A stretch of 64,000 nucleotides of DNA from Myroides odoratimimus. Its GTDB lineage: Bacteria; Bacteroidota; Bacteroidia; Flavobacteriales; Flavobacteriaceae. How positions within the stretch are numbered: the first letter of the stretch is position 1; each line of letters begins with the position of its first letter. A model generated the notes under the pieces. It did not search any database. It saw only the letters and a program-made list of their open reading frames with translations, and had not been told where the DNA came from. Both the position numbers and the translations under genes were made by a program. Shown here piece after piece: positions 51,615-59,807 of the stretch. The stretch lies in NCBI RefSeq assembly GCF_030326305.1, contig NZ_JACAKB010000002.1:291348-355347 (forward strand). Reading direction: 5' to 3'.

Positions 51615-53792
51615 TTAGGTAAATAAATACCATAACTGAGCTACTACAAAACACACAATAACTCCAAAAAGAACAGGTAATAATGACGCTACTGTAGTCC
51701 ATTTTACACTATTCGTTTCTTTATAAATCGTATATATTGTAGTACTACATGGATTGTGTAGTAAACTAAACAACATCAAGTTCACTCCTGTCAATGTAGT
51801 CCAGCCCGCCATATGTAAGATAGTCGCTATCTCACCATCTGATACCTCAAACATGACACCTGCTCCTTCACCGATAGATGCATCTCCTAATACCATAGCG
51901 GTCAACATTAACACCGTCGGGATAACAATCTCATTGGCAGGAATAGCTACAATATAGGCTAATAAAATAACTCCATTTAATCCTAAAAACACTCCTACAG
52001 GATCTAATCCTTGAATAGTCCATAAGGCAATACTTTTATCTCCTATATCTATATTACAGATCAACCAAATAACTGCTCCTGCAGGTGCTGCAAAGACAAT
52101 AGCTCTCCATAATACGATTAACGTTCTATCTATTAACGATGTGTAGATCGTCTGTAACACTCTTGGAGGTCTATAAGGAGGCAATTCTAAGGTAAAGAAT
52201 GAAGCCTGCCCTTTTAGCATAGTCTTAGACAGCATCCATGAAGTAAAGAATGTAAATCCTATCCCTAATACTACGATCCCCACTACTGCAAGTGTAGAGA
52301 TAGTATTAGACAAATACGATGGTACTAAGGCTCCGATAAAGATACTTGCCATCAATATCTGTGTAGGCCAACGACCATTACACAGCGAAAAGTTATTTGT
52401 AATGATAGCAATTAGTTTCTCTCGAGGACTGTTAATAATACGAGTAGAGACCACTCCAGCAGCATTACACCCGAAGCCCATACTCATTGTCAAAGCTTGC
52501 TTACCATGTGCTCCTGCTCCTTTAAAAAGTCGATCTAAGTTAAATGCTACTCTTGGTAAATACCCAAAATCTTCTAATAAGGTAAACAGAGGGAAGAATA
52601 TAGCCATAGGTGGTAACATCACTGCTATAACCCAAGCTGTAGCTAGATATACTCCGTCTACTAAAAAACCGGATAACCACCATGGAAAATGAAGACTCTC
52701 TGCTCCATTCTTTAAAATAGGATATAATTCTTCTAATAATAAGGTAGATAATGCACTAGATGGATAGTTAGACCCGATAATAGTCAGCCATAGAATACCC
52801 CCGAGCATCAATAACATAATAGGAAAGCCAAATCGCTTACTCGTCACTACATTATCGATCATACGGTCTACTCTGAAAGCACGCTGATTTATATCTGATT
52901 TCACAGTACTCTTCACTGTCTTCGATACTTGAGTGAAGATAGCTCCAGCCACATTATCAGAATAGTCTAATCCTAGCTTTTCGTGATAACTATTCGCCAA
53001 AGTGATCACCTCTTTAATATTCTCGTTATTGACTTTAGTAGATAAAGTTTGGTTTACTAAAGCGGATTGAATAGTAGTATCTTGTTGTATCAATCTCATC
53101 GCTAGCCATGACGGACTAGGCAAATCTGCATCTATATTTAATAACTTAGATGCTACCTGCTGTACTGCCTCTCTAGATTCTCCTGATATACCAGATATTG
53201 TCTTATGCTCAGGTACATATTTACCTGTTGCTACTTGATCTATTGCTACTAATAAGTCTGTAATACCTTCTTTTCTTCTCGCAGAAGTAGGGATCACAGG
53301 TACTCCTAGATCACGAGATAACCCTCTCACGTCTATTTCTACACCATGGCGCTGAGCCTCATCCATCAGGTTCAGACACACCACCACCTTATTTGTAATC
53401 TCCTGTATCTGTACTACTAAGCTCAAATGACGTTCTAGTCGACCAGCATCTACTACTACTACAGTAACATCAGGACGACCAAATAAAATAAAGTCACGTG
53501 CCACTTCTTCATCTTCAGAAGTAGACATCAGTGAGTAAGTACCCGGAAGGTCGATTATCTTATACTTACTATCCTTAAACTGAAAGTTTCCTTCTGCACG
53601 TGTAACTGTTTTTCCTGGCCAGTTTCCAGTATGTTGTTTTAGACCAGTAAGAGCATTGAAGATCGTACTCTTACCTGTATTTGGATTTCCTGCTAGAGCG
53701 ATAGTATAATCATACTTACCAGATGACTCACCTAGTTTTTTTAATTCTGCTGTTGCATTAAGATCACAAATATCACAGGCTGATTGCGCCAT
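51615..53792 (-). CDS. feoB: Ferrous iron transport protein B
   Basis: FeoB imports Fe(II) across the inner membrane. The 725-residue protein has the N-terminal GTPase domain with G1 GNPNTGKST near residue 35, DLPGTYSL near 79 and NLMDEA near 141, then a GDI-like helical region and a membrane domain of about ten helices with the two inverted Gate motifs, including MSMGFGCNAAGV near 433. The N-terminal Cys cluster SACDICDLNA at residues 4-13 is an extra feature. It follows feoA by 23 nt. Confidence 0.96.
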   Translation of the reverse strand: MAQSACDICDLNATAELKKLGESSGKYDYTIALAGNPNTGKSTIFNALTGLKQHTGNWPGKTVTRAEGNFQFKDSKYKIIDLPGTYSLMSTSEDEEVARDFILFGRPDVTVVVVDAGRLERHLSLVVQIQEITNKVVVCLNLMDEAQRHGVEIDVRGLSRDLGVPVIPTSARRKEGITDLLVAIDQVATGKYVPEHKTISGISGESREAVQQVASKLLNIDADLPSPSWLAMRLIQQDTTIQSALVNQTLSTKVNNENIKEVITLANSYHEKLGLDYSDNVAGAIFTQVSKTVKSTVKSDINQRAFRVDRMIDNVVTSKRFGFPIMLLMLGGILWLTIIGSNYPSSALSTLLLEELYPILKNGAESLHFPWWLSGFLVDGVYLATAWVIAVMLPPMAIFFPLFTLLEDFGYLPRVAFNLDRLFKGAGAHGKQALTMSMGFGCNAAGVVSTRIINSPREKLIAIITNNFSLCNGRWPTQILMASIFIGALVPSYLSNTISTLAVVGIVVLGIGFTFFTSWMLSKTMLKGQASFFTLELPPYRPPRVLQTIYTSLIDRTLIVLWRAIVFAAPAGAVIWLICNIDIGDKSIALWTIQGLDPVGVFLGLNGVILLAYIVAIPANEIVIPTVLMLTAMVLGDASIGEGAGVMFEVSDGEIATILHMAGWTTLTGVNLMLFSLLHNPCSTTIYTIYKETNSVKWTTVASLLPVLFGVIVCFVVAQLWYLFT

Positions 53793-53815
53793 AATTTTTT
53801 CCCTTCTTTTATAAT

Positions 53816-54049
53816 TTAGTTAGCTAAAGTCACTAATACCATCTCTGCATCCTCTTTTCTCAACGAAATAATGGTATTATAGATAGAATAAGCTACAGGA
53901 TCCTTTAGTGGGCTGATATTATGGATATAGATTTCAGCACCAGGTACAAACCCTAAGTCTAAAAAACGCTGATGTACCTCCACAGGACACCCTCGCTTTA
54001 TACCTTGTATAGTAGCTTTTTCTCCTTTAGCTAGTTCTGATAAATTCAT
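53816..54049 (-). CDS. feoA: Ferrous iron transport protein A
   Basis: FeoA is a small SH3-like protein that supports FeoB. The 77-residue protein has NLSELAKGEKATI at the start, LGFVPGAEIYIHN near residue 32 and VAYSIYNTIISLRKEDAEMVLV at the end, matching the stand-alone family. The promoter and a perfect dyad operator lie immediately upstream, suggesting metal-dependent repression of feoAB. Confidence 0.94.
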   Translation of the reverse strand: MNLSELAKGEKATIQGIKRGCPVEVHQRFLDLGFVPGAEIYIHNISPLKDPVAYSIYNTIISLRKEDAEMVLVTLAN

Positions 54050-54077
54050 TACAATTTTCTTTAGATGTGTAAAATTA

Positions 54078-54096
54078 CAAAATTAGACACGTCTAA
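54078..54096 (-). promoter_or_regulatory. Promoter and DtxR-like operator of feoAB
   Basis: On the minus strand TAATTTTG (54078-54085) is the -7 element; overlapping it by 3 bp is the perfect dyad TTAGAC-GT-GTCTAA (54083-54096). A repressor here would cover the promoter. The DtxR/IdeR-type assignment is an inference. Confidence 0.5.
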
Positions 54097-54269
54097 CAAT
54101 TAATTTAGTGTTAAAACCTCTATCTAAAAACATTCTAATTTAAGGTTATGAGTCTATTTATAAGCAAATAAGCCCATACGTCTAGCATAAACAAGCCTTT
54201 CATACTAACTTATGATAACACTATTCATTACTTAATTAAAATTCAAATCATTCTAAGGTGATTTTATAC

Positions 54270-54366
54270 TATTCTTGTAGGGTAATGATAGGATAGTGGT
54301 CGCATAAAAAATAGCCAAAACTATGCGACCACTATGCCATCACTATGCGACCACTATGCGATCAGT
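54270..54366. repeat. 11-bp-unit hairpin repeat, copy 3
   Basis: The right arm from 54320 has units ACTATGCGACC, ACTATGCCATC, ACTATGCGACC, ACTATGCGATC in exact 11-bp phase. The left arm holds reverse-complement units in the same phase (GATAGGATAGTGGTCGCAT region). The centre is GGTCGCAT, an A-rich stretch with TAGCC, then ATGCGACC, as in copy 2. Confidence 0.8.
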
Positions 54367-54580
54367 CAAATTAGGATTTGCCTCATCCTACTATAGCTGT
54401 ACAGTTATTATTTATAATCCTGATTTTAACTATACACTTATTTTTATAATCCTATGATGTAAATAGCAGTTTGCATGAAGATAGGGTAAAATATATAAAT
54501 AATAACTGATCTCAATGCTACTATCTTCTAAAGCTAAGATCCTTAAACAAGACATCCTAAATCTCAAGCTTAAGTCCATA

Positions 54581-54617
54581 AAAAAAGAGTAATTGGTAAG
54601 GGCTACTAATTACTCTT
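54581..54617 (-). terminator. Terminator of recR
   Basis: AGAGTAATT and AATTACTCT form a 9-bp stem with a T run on the minus strand, 29 nt past the recR stop. Confidence 0.75.
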
Positions 54618-54645
54618 CTATGATTTTCTTTTAAAAACTGTAATA

Positions 54646-55266
54646 CTATACAGCCTTAAATGCATTCTCAAAAGGTACACGATGTACTAAACTTCTACCT
54701 AACGTCACTTCATCTGCATACTCTAATTCATCCCCTACCGCTATACCTCTAGCAATAGTAGAGGTGATAACACCAGTATCTTTTATCTGCTTATAGATAT
54801 AAAAGTTGGTAGTGTCTCCCTCCATAGTAGAACTCAGCGCAAAGATAATTTCTTTTACCTCCCCTGCTTTTACCTTTTCTACTAGAGATTGAATATTTAA
54901 TTGACTAGGTCCTATACCATCTATAGGAGATATTTTACCTCCTAGCACATGATATATTCCTTTAAATATCTGAGTATTCTCTAGTGCCATTACATCACGT
55001 ACATCTTCTACGACACATATCGTCTGATGATCACGTGCTTCATTAGCACAGATATCACATAGTTCTGTATCTGATATATTATAACAACTCTTACAGAAGA
55101 TGATATCTTTTCTTAGTTTTAGTAATGCTTCTGCTAAGTGTAGAGTTTGTTCCTCTGGTTGCTTTAATATATGTAACATTAGTCGTAATGCTGTACGCTT
55201 ACCTATCCCAGGTAATTGTGATACTTCTTCGACTGCTTTTTCTAATAATTTTGAAGGGAATTCCAT
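54646..55266 (-). CDS. recR: Recombination protein RecR
   Basis: RecR works with RecO and RecF to load RecA at gaps. The 206-residue protein has an N-terminal helix-hairpin-helix ([13 protein letters not shown] near residue 17), a C4 zinc finger ([16 protein letters not shown] near 57) and a Toprim domain ([14 protein letters not shown] near 81, with a Walker B-like region at LGRSLVHRV). Length is normal. It is encoded alone. Confidence 0.96.
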   Translation of the reverse strand: MEFPSKLLEKAVEEVSQLPGIGKRTALRLMLHILKQPEEQTLHLAEALLKLRKDIIFCKSCYNISDTELCDICANEARDHQTICVVEDVRDVMALENTQIFKGIYHVLGGKISPIDGIGPSQLNIQSLVEKVKAGEVKEIIFALSSTMEGDTTNFYIYKQIKDTGVITSTIARGIAVGDELEYADEVTLGRSLVHRVPFENAFKAV

Positions 55267-55393
55267 AACTGCAAAGATAAAAAATAAACTAATAAATAAC
55301 TCTACTCCTCTAAACTACTACTATACTTATGTACTCTCTCTATTCTATAACTGATCGCTATAAAAGCAATAGTCGTTATTTCTAAAAAAGAAT

Positions 55394-55401
55394 TACTTTT
55401 G
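55394..55401 (+). promoter_or_regulatory. Promoter -7 element for the symporter gene
   Basis: TACTTTTG matches TAnnTTTG exactly, 31 nt before the ATG at 55433. Confidence 0.5.
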
Positions 55402-55432
55402 AATTCTAAGCAAATAAAACAATTGACTTACT

Positions 55433-56935
55433 ATGACTCCTATAACCATAATCACGATTATTATCATCTACTTCGGAATACTGATAGGTATATCACATTA
55501 TATCAGTAAAAAAGATAGTAGTAATAACGCATTCTTTAGTGCTAATAAAAATGCTAAATGGTACTTAGTCGCTTTTGGGATGATAGGTACGGCCTTATCA
55601 GGGGTAACCTTTATATCCGTACCAGGAGAAGTAGGTTCTCCTAATGGTGAACAGTTTAAGTACTTTCAGTTTGTTCTAGGTAATGCTGTCGGTTTTTTAT
55701 TAACAGCCTCTGTATTACTTCCTTTGTATTATAAATATAATCTGGTATCTATCTATACCTATATAGAAAAGAAACTTGGGCATTATAGTTATAAGTCGGC
55801 TGCTTCTATATTTTTATTGAGTAGAACGATCGGTTCAGCATTTAGACTGTATTTAGTAGTCATCGTACTACAGCGATATGTATTCGATTATTTCGGAATA
55901 CCCTTTTTCGCCACAGTACTGATTGCTTTATTATTAATCTATGCTTATACTTATAAAGGTGGATTAAAAACCATTATCGTTACAGATACCTTACAGACTT
56001 TCTTCTTAGTTGCCTCTGTTGTATTTACCATTATATTTATCTGTCACAGTCTAGACCTTTCGGCCGTAGAAGCCTTTGAAACTATAAAAGACAGTAACTA
56101 TTCTAAGATATTCTTCTTTGAGGATTTCATCTCTTCTAAATACCATTTCTTAAAGCAGTTTATAGGAGGAATATTTGTAACGCTTGCGATGGTAGGCCTT
56201 GATCAAGATCTTATGCAAAAAAATCTAAGCTGTAAGAACATCAAAGAAGCACAAAAGAATATGTATTCTTTCACTGCTATCTTTGTAGTGATTAACCTAT
56301 TCTTCTTAGGTGTAGGAGCATTATTATACATCTATGCAGAGAAGAACGGCATCCAAGTACCACTAGATTTAGTTACTGGTAAGCCTAGAACAGATTTGCT
56401 ATTCCCAGAGATTGCTTTTAATTACCTAAGTATAGTACCTGCTATCATATTCTTATTAGGATTGACAGCGGCTACATTTGCTACTACAGACTCAGCTCTG
56501 ACGGCATTGACCACATCATTCTGTATAGACTTTCTGCACATGGATAAGAAGAAAGACGATGCTTCTAATGTGTGGAAAAGAAAGGTAGTACACTTAGTGT
56601 TCTCTTTATTAATGTTCTTAGTGATTATATTATTCAATGCGATTAACGATGCCTCTGTAGTAAGTATGATCTTCAAGATAGCCTCTTATACATACGGACC
56701 TCTATTAGGTCTGTTTGCCTTCGCCATTCTGTTTAATAATAGAACTGTCAAAGATAAGTTAGTACCTATTATATGTATAGTCGCTCCATTTTTGACACTA
56801 TGGTTAAGCAATAACTCTGCTACCTTATTAGGTGGGTATGTTTTTGACAATGAGCTAATACTTGTCAATGGATTAATCACCGTACTATTATTATTCTCCA
56901 CTAGTCAAAGCAAGGTATTAAACAAAATAAATTAA
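55433..56935 (+). CDS. Sodium:solute symporter (SSS family)
   Basis: The 500-residue protein has about 13 hydrophobic segments and the SSS-type pattern GMIGTALSGVTFISVPGEVG near residue 49 and ATFATTDSALTALTTSF near 346, the latter close to the sodium-binding region of helix 8. Substrates in this family include sugars, amino acids, proline and sialic acid; none can be assigned here. A strong bidirectional terminator follows. Confidence 0.9.
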   Translation: MTPITIITIIIIYFGILIGISHYISKKDSSNNAFFSANKNAKWYLVAFGMIGTALSGVTFISVPGEVGSPNGEQFKYFQFVLGNAVGFLLTASVLLPLYYKYNLVSIYTYIEKKLGHYSYKSAASIFLLSRTIGSAFRLYLVVIVLQRYVFDYFGIPFFATVLIALLLIYAYTYKGGLKTIIVTDTLQTFFLVASVVFTIIFICHSLDLSAVEAFETIKDSNYSKIFFFEDFISSKYHFLKQFIGGIFVTLAMVGLDQDLMQKNLSCKNIKEAQKNMYSFTAIFVVINLFFLGVGALLYIYAEKNGIQVPLDLVTGKPRTDLLFPEIAFNYLSIVPAIIFLLGLTAATFATTDSALTALTTSFCIDFLHMDKKKDDASNVWKRKVVHLVFSLLMFLVIILFNAINDASVVSMIFKIASYTYGPLLGLFAFAILFNNRTVKDKLVPIICIVAPFLTLWLSNNSATLLGGYVFDNELILVNGLITVLLLFSTSQSKVLNKIN

Positions 56936-56936
56936 A

Positions 56937-56977
56937 ACAATAAAGGTCTTATAATTGCATAAGACCTTTATTGTTTT
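56937..56977. terminator. Bidirectional terminator after the symporter
   Basis: AACAATAAAGGTCTTAT and ATAAGACCTTTATTGTT form a 17-bp perfect stem around AATTGC, with A and T runs on the two sides. It serves the symporter and the converging CoA-binding gene. Confidence 0.9.
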
Positions 56978-56981
56978 ATGA

Positions 56982-57338
56982 CTAAAACTGTTCAGTACGC
57001 AGTAATACTAATGTACACGCTTCTTCAGATTTTATACCTGCATCAGATAGTTTCTGAACAAACTCATTATTCTCTGTACCAGGGTTAAAAATCACACGTC
57101 TAGGCTTTAGTTTTATAATCTCTTCATAATACTCTTGCTGTCTAGTAGGATTAAGATATAGGGTCACTGTATCTATATCATCACCAGTATACCAGTCTGT
57201 ATGAATAGTCACATCCTCTACCATACCAGTTCTTAGTCCATGAGCTACTACCTCATGTCCATATTCTCTAAGCATCTTTATGGCTTTATTAGAATACCTT
57301 TCTTCTTTCAAAGAAGCACCTACAACTAATGTTTTCAT
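56982..57338 (-). CDS. CoA-binding domain protein
   Basis: The 118-residue protein has the Rossmann-like CoA_binding_2 pattern: KTLVVGASLKEERYSNKAI at the start (Gly and Ser near the nucleotide), YLNPTRQQEYYEEI near 82 and VIFNPGTENNEFVQK near 93. It is a small soluble protein of unknown role, commonly single-copy and widely conserved. Confidence 0.85.
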   Translation of the reverse strand: MKTLVVGASLKEERYSNKAIKMLREYGHEVVAHGLRTGMVEDVTIHTDWYTGDDIDTVTLYLNPTRQQEYYEEIIKLKPRRVIFNPGTENNEFVQKLSDAGIKSEEACTLVLLRTEQF

Positions 57339-57566
57339 AATTTTTATATTTTTAACAAATTAATCACACAAATACATAAATTAAACTATCTATATATCAA
57401 AAGATATTAATTTTAGAAGTTAACCTACTTACTTCAATCAATTATATTTTATAAATTTAGCTAATATTTAAACTTTTTTTACAACAAAAAGTATTTAAAT
57501 GATAAAAGTCATATTTCAGATACAAATTTAACAGTAATTTTACTCTAGAAATTTAAAATCTCAATT

Positions 57567-58277
57567 ATGAAAAAGTTACTACTTTCAATTTTAGGAGCTG
57601 CATTATTCGTAAGCGGTTCTACATTCGCACAAGAAACGACTAGTGCACCTGAGAAACAAGATTATAAATGGCAAATGCGTCTACGTGGTGTAGGTGTTAT
57701 ACCTCATAACAGAGCAGATATTGGAATCATCGGTGGACAAATCGATGTAAGTAACAACTTTATTCCAGAATTAGACTTCACTTACTTCTTTACAGAAAAC
57801 TTAGCTGCTGAGTTAATTCTAGGAACTACTAGACATACTGTAGGGACTATCGGATCTAGCTTAGATAACCCTATTACTCAAGGGCCTAGCACAGCTAACG
57901 TAGACTTAGGAAGTGTATACTTATTACCTCCTACATTAATGTTCCAATACCACCACAAATTTGGTGAAGTATTTAAACCTTATGTTGGGGTTGGGGTGAA
58001 TTACACTATTTTCTATAACGAAAAGTCTGGTGTAGCGAAAGATATAAAATATGACAACAAGTTCGGTTGGGGTTACCAATTCGGTTTTGATATTGATTTA
58101 ACAGAGAAATTCTTTATCAACGTTGACTTCAAAAAGTTATTCTTAAAAACAGATGTTACTGTTGACGCTACTAACTTAGTAGCTCCAGGTGTAACAGGTG
58201 TTGATCAGTTAAATATTCCTGCAAAAGTAAAATTAGACCCAATGTTAATTGGTTTTGGTGTAGGAATGCGTTTTTAA
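57567..58277 (+). CDS. OmpW family outer membrane protein
   Basis: The 236-residue protein has a signal peptide (cleavage after STFAQ) and an eight-strand barrel-type sequence with PELDFTYFFTENLAAEL near residue 68, PPTLMFQYHH near 126 and VGVGVNYTIFYNE near 141, ending with the aromatic GFGVGMRF. OmpW proteins form small hydrophobic channels. It is encoded alone with its own terminator. Confidence 0.9.
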   Translation: MKKLLLSILGAALFVSGSTFAQETTSAPEKQDYKWQMRLRGVGVIPHNRADIGIIGGQIDVSNNFIPELDFTYFFTENLAAELILGTTRHTVGTIGSSLDNPITQGPSTANVDLGSVYLLPPTLMFQYHHKFGEVFKPYVGVGVNYTIFYNEKSGVAKDIKYDNKFGWGYQFGFDIDLTEKFFINVDFKKLFLKTDVTVDATNLVAPGVTGVDQLNIPAKVKLDPMLIGFGVGMRF

Positions 58278-58302
58278 TTATTTAATGAGACATTTTTTTT
58301 TG

Positions 58303-58339
58303 CCAGCCTTCTATGTACTGCATAGAAGGCTGGTTTTTT
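58303..58339 (+). terminator. Terminator of the OmpW gene
   Basis: CCAGCCTTCTATG and CATAGAAGGCTGG form a 13-bp stem around TACTG followed by T residues. Confidence 0.88.
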
Positions 58340-58389
58340 ATTGTCTATTATTTAACCGACCTTTGCAACTTTATTGAAAACAATAAGAT

Positions 58390-59712
58390 ATGCAAACTAC
58401 AATCAGTTTTAAAGAAATAAATAAACTAGCTATACCTGCTATTTTTGCAGGGGTATCAGAGTCCTTAATTTCTCTAACTGACATCGCTATCATCGGCAAT
58501 GTAAAAGAAAATAGTGTAGAGGCATTAGGCGCCGTAGGATTAGTAGGTTCTTTTCTATCTGCGATAATATGGATTGTAGCACAAACTAAAACTTCTATAT
58601 CTGCTACTGTCTCTCAACATTTAGGTGCGAATAGAATATTCGCTGTAAAAACACTAGTACCGCAGGCTATATTATTTAATTTCTGTCTAAGTGTACTACT
58701 ATTCATATTCACTACTTTCTTCGTACAAGAAATTTTTATTGCGTATAATGCTGAAGGCTTACTTCTAACCTATGCTAAAGAATATTACTTAATACGAGCT
58801 TGGGGGTTTCCTCTTACCCTAATTACCTTTGCACTATATGGAGTTTTTAGAGGGTTACAAAATACTGTGTGGGCAATGAAATGTAGCTTAACGGGAGCAA
58901 TTATCAATGTGGTATTAACGTACTACTTTGTCTTTGGTATAGATGGTGTATTACCCGCTATGCATATCAAAGGAGCGGCATATGCTAGTGTGATTGCACA
59001 AACGATCATGTTGATTATGGCATTCTATTACTTCTTTAAACATACCCCTTTTAACCTAAGCGTTAGAAGAACAATTAACCCTTCTCTAAAGCCATTAATC
59101 ATTATGAGCTTTAACTTCATTATTCGTACTGCAACACTAAATCTAGCAATATATTTAGCTAATGCTTATGCTACAGGATATGGCAAAAGTTATATCGCTG
59201 CACAAAGTATATTGATGAATATCTGGTTATTTTTCTCTTTCTTTATAGATGGTTACGCCAGTGCAGGTAATGCTATGTCAGGGAAACTAGCAGGTGAAAA
59301 AAACTATCAGACTATGTGGTCTCTCTCTAAAAGTATCAGTAAATACGCCATTATTATTTCACTGATTTTAATTGCAATCTGTGCAATCTTTTATAAACCG
59401 ATAGGCTTATTATTTAATCAAGATCCTGAAGTCATCAAGGTATTCATAAGCGTGTTTTGGTTAGTTCTCTTTATGCAACCTATCAACTCACTCGCTTATA
59501 TCTTTGATGGTATTTTTAAAGGTATGGGAGACGCTAAAGTACTTCGCAATAATTTACTCTTTGCTACCTTCTGTGGGTTCATCCCTACTCTATTGCTGTT
59601 TGATTATTTAGATTTCAAATTGTACAGTGTGTGGATTGCTTTTGGTGTTTGGATGTGCTGTCGAAGCTTCCCTTTAATGTACTTATTTAAAAAGAATTAC
59701 GTGGATAAGTAA
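58390..59712 (+). CDS. MATE family efflux transporter
   Basis: The 440-residue protein has 12 hydrophobic segments in two homologous halves, starting with INKLAIPAIFAGVSESLISLTDIAIIGN and SISATVSQHLGAN near residue 70. The family exports cationic drugs or natural products with Na or H gradients. The DinF-like subgroup is likely from the overall pattern. It is upstream of the P-type ATPase, 95 nt away, but a separate promoter is possible. Confidence 0.9.
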   Translation: MQTTISFKEINKLAIPAIFAGVSESLISLTDIAIIGNVKENSVEALGAVGLVGSFLSAIIWIVAQTKTSISATVSQHLGANRIFAVKTLVPQAILFNFCLSVLLFIFTTFFVQEIFIAYNAEGLLLTYAKEYYLIRAWGFPLTLITFALYGVFRGLQNTVWAMKCSLTGAIINVVLTYYFVFGIDGVLPAMHIKGAAYASVIAQTIMLIMAFYYFFKHTPFNLSVRRTINPSLKPLIIMSFNFIIRTATLNLAIYLANAYATGYGKSYIAAQSILMNIWLFFSFFIDGYASAGNAMSGKLAGEKNYQTMWSLSKSISKYAIIISLILIAICAIFYKPIGLLFNQDPEVIKVFISVFWLVLFMQPINSLAYIFDGIFKGMGDAKVLRNNLLFATFCGFIPTLLLFDYLDFKLYSVWIAFGVWMCCRSFPLMYLFKKNYVDK

Positions 59713-59807
59713 GTAATGCAACAGCATTGCAAACATGGTTTGACATTATTTATAATCATTATAAGGTGGTACATTTGCTTTAAACAAAAACAAAAAATCA
59801 TCAAATT

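Larger units (their letters stand above)
54050..54645. other. Intergenic region upstream of feoA, with operator and repeat copy 3
   Basis: Near feoA are the -7 element and dyad at 54078-54096. The hairpin repeat lies at 54270-54366. At the right end is the recR terminator (54581-54617). Otherwise AT-rich with no gene seen. Confidence 0.6.

Noticed and set aside
54270-54366. The 11-bp tandem units considered as a CRISPR array
   Set aside because: The period is 11 bp with no unique spacers between units, and the array folds back on itself; no cas genes are present in the window.
56422-56901. Two minus-strand open frames in the symporter gene
   Set aside because: They are antisense to conserved membrane helices of the symporter and have no signals of their own.
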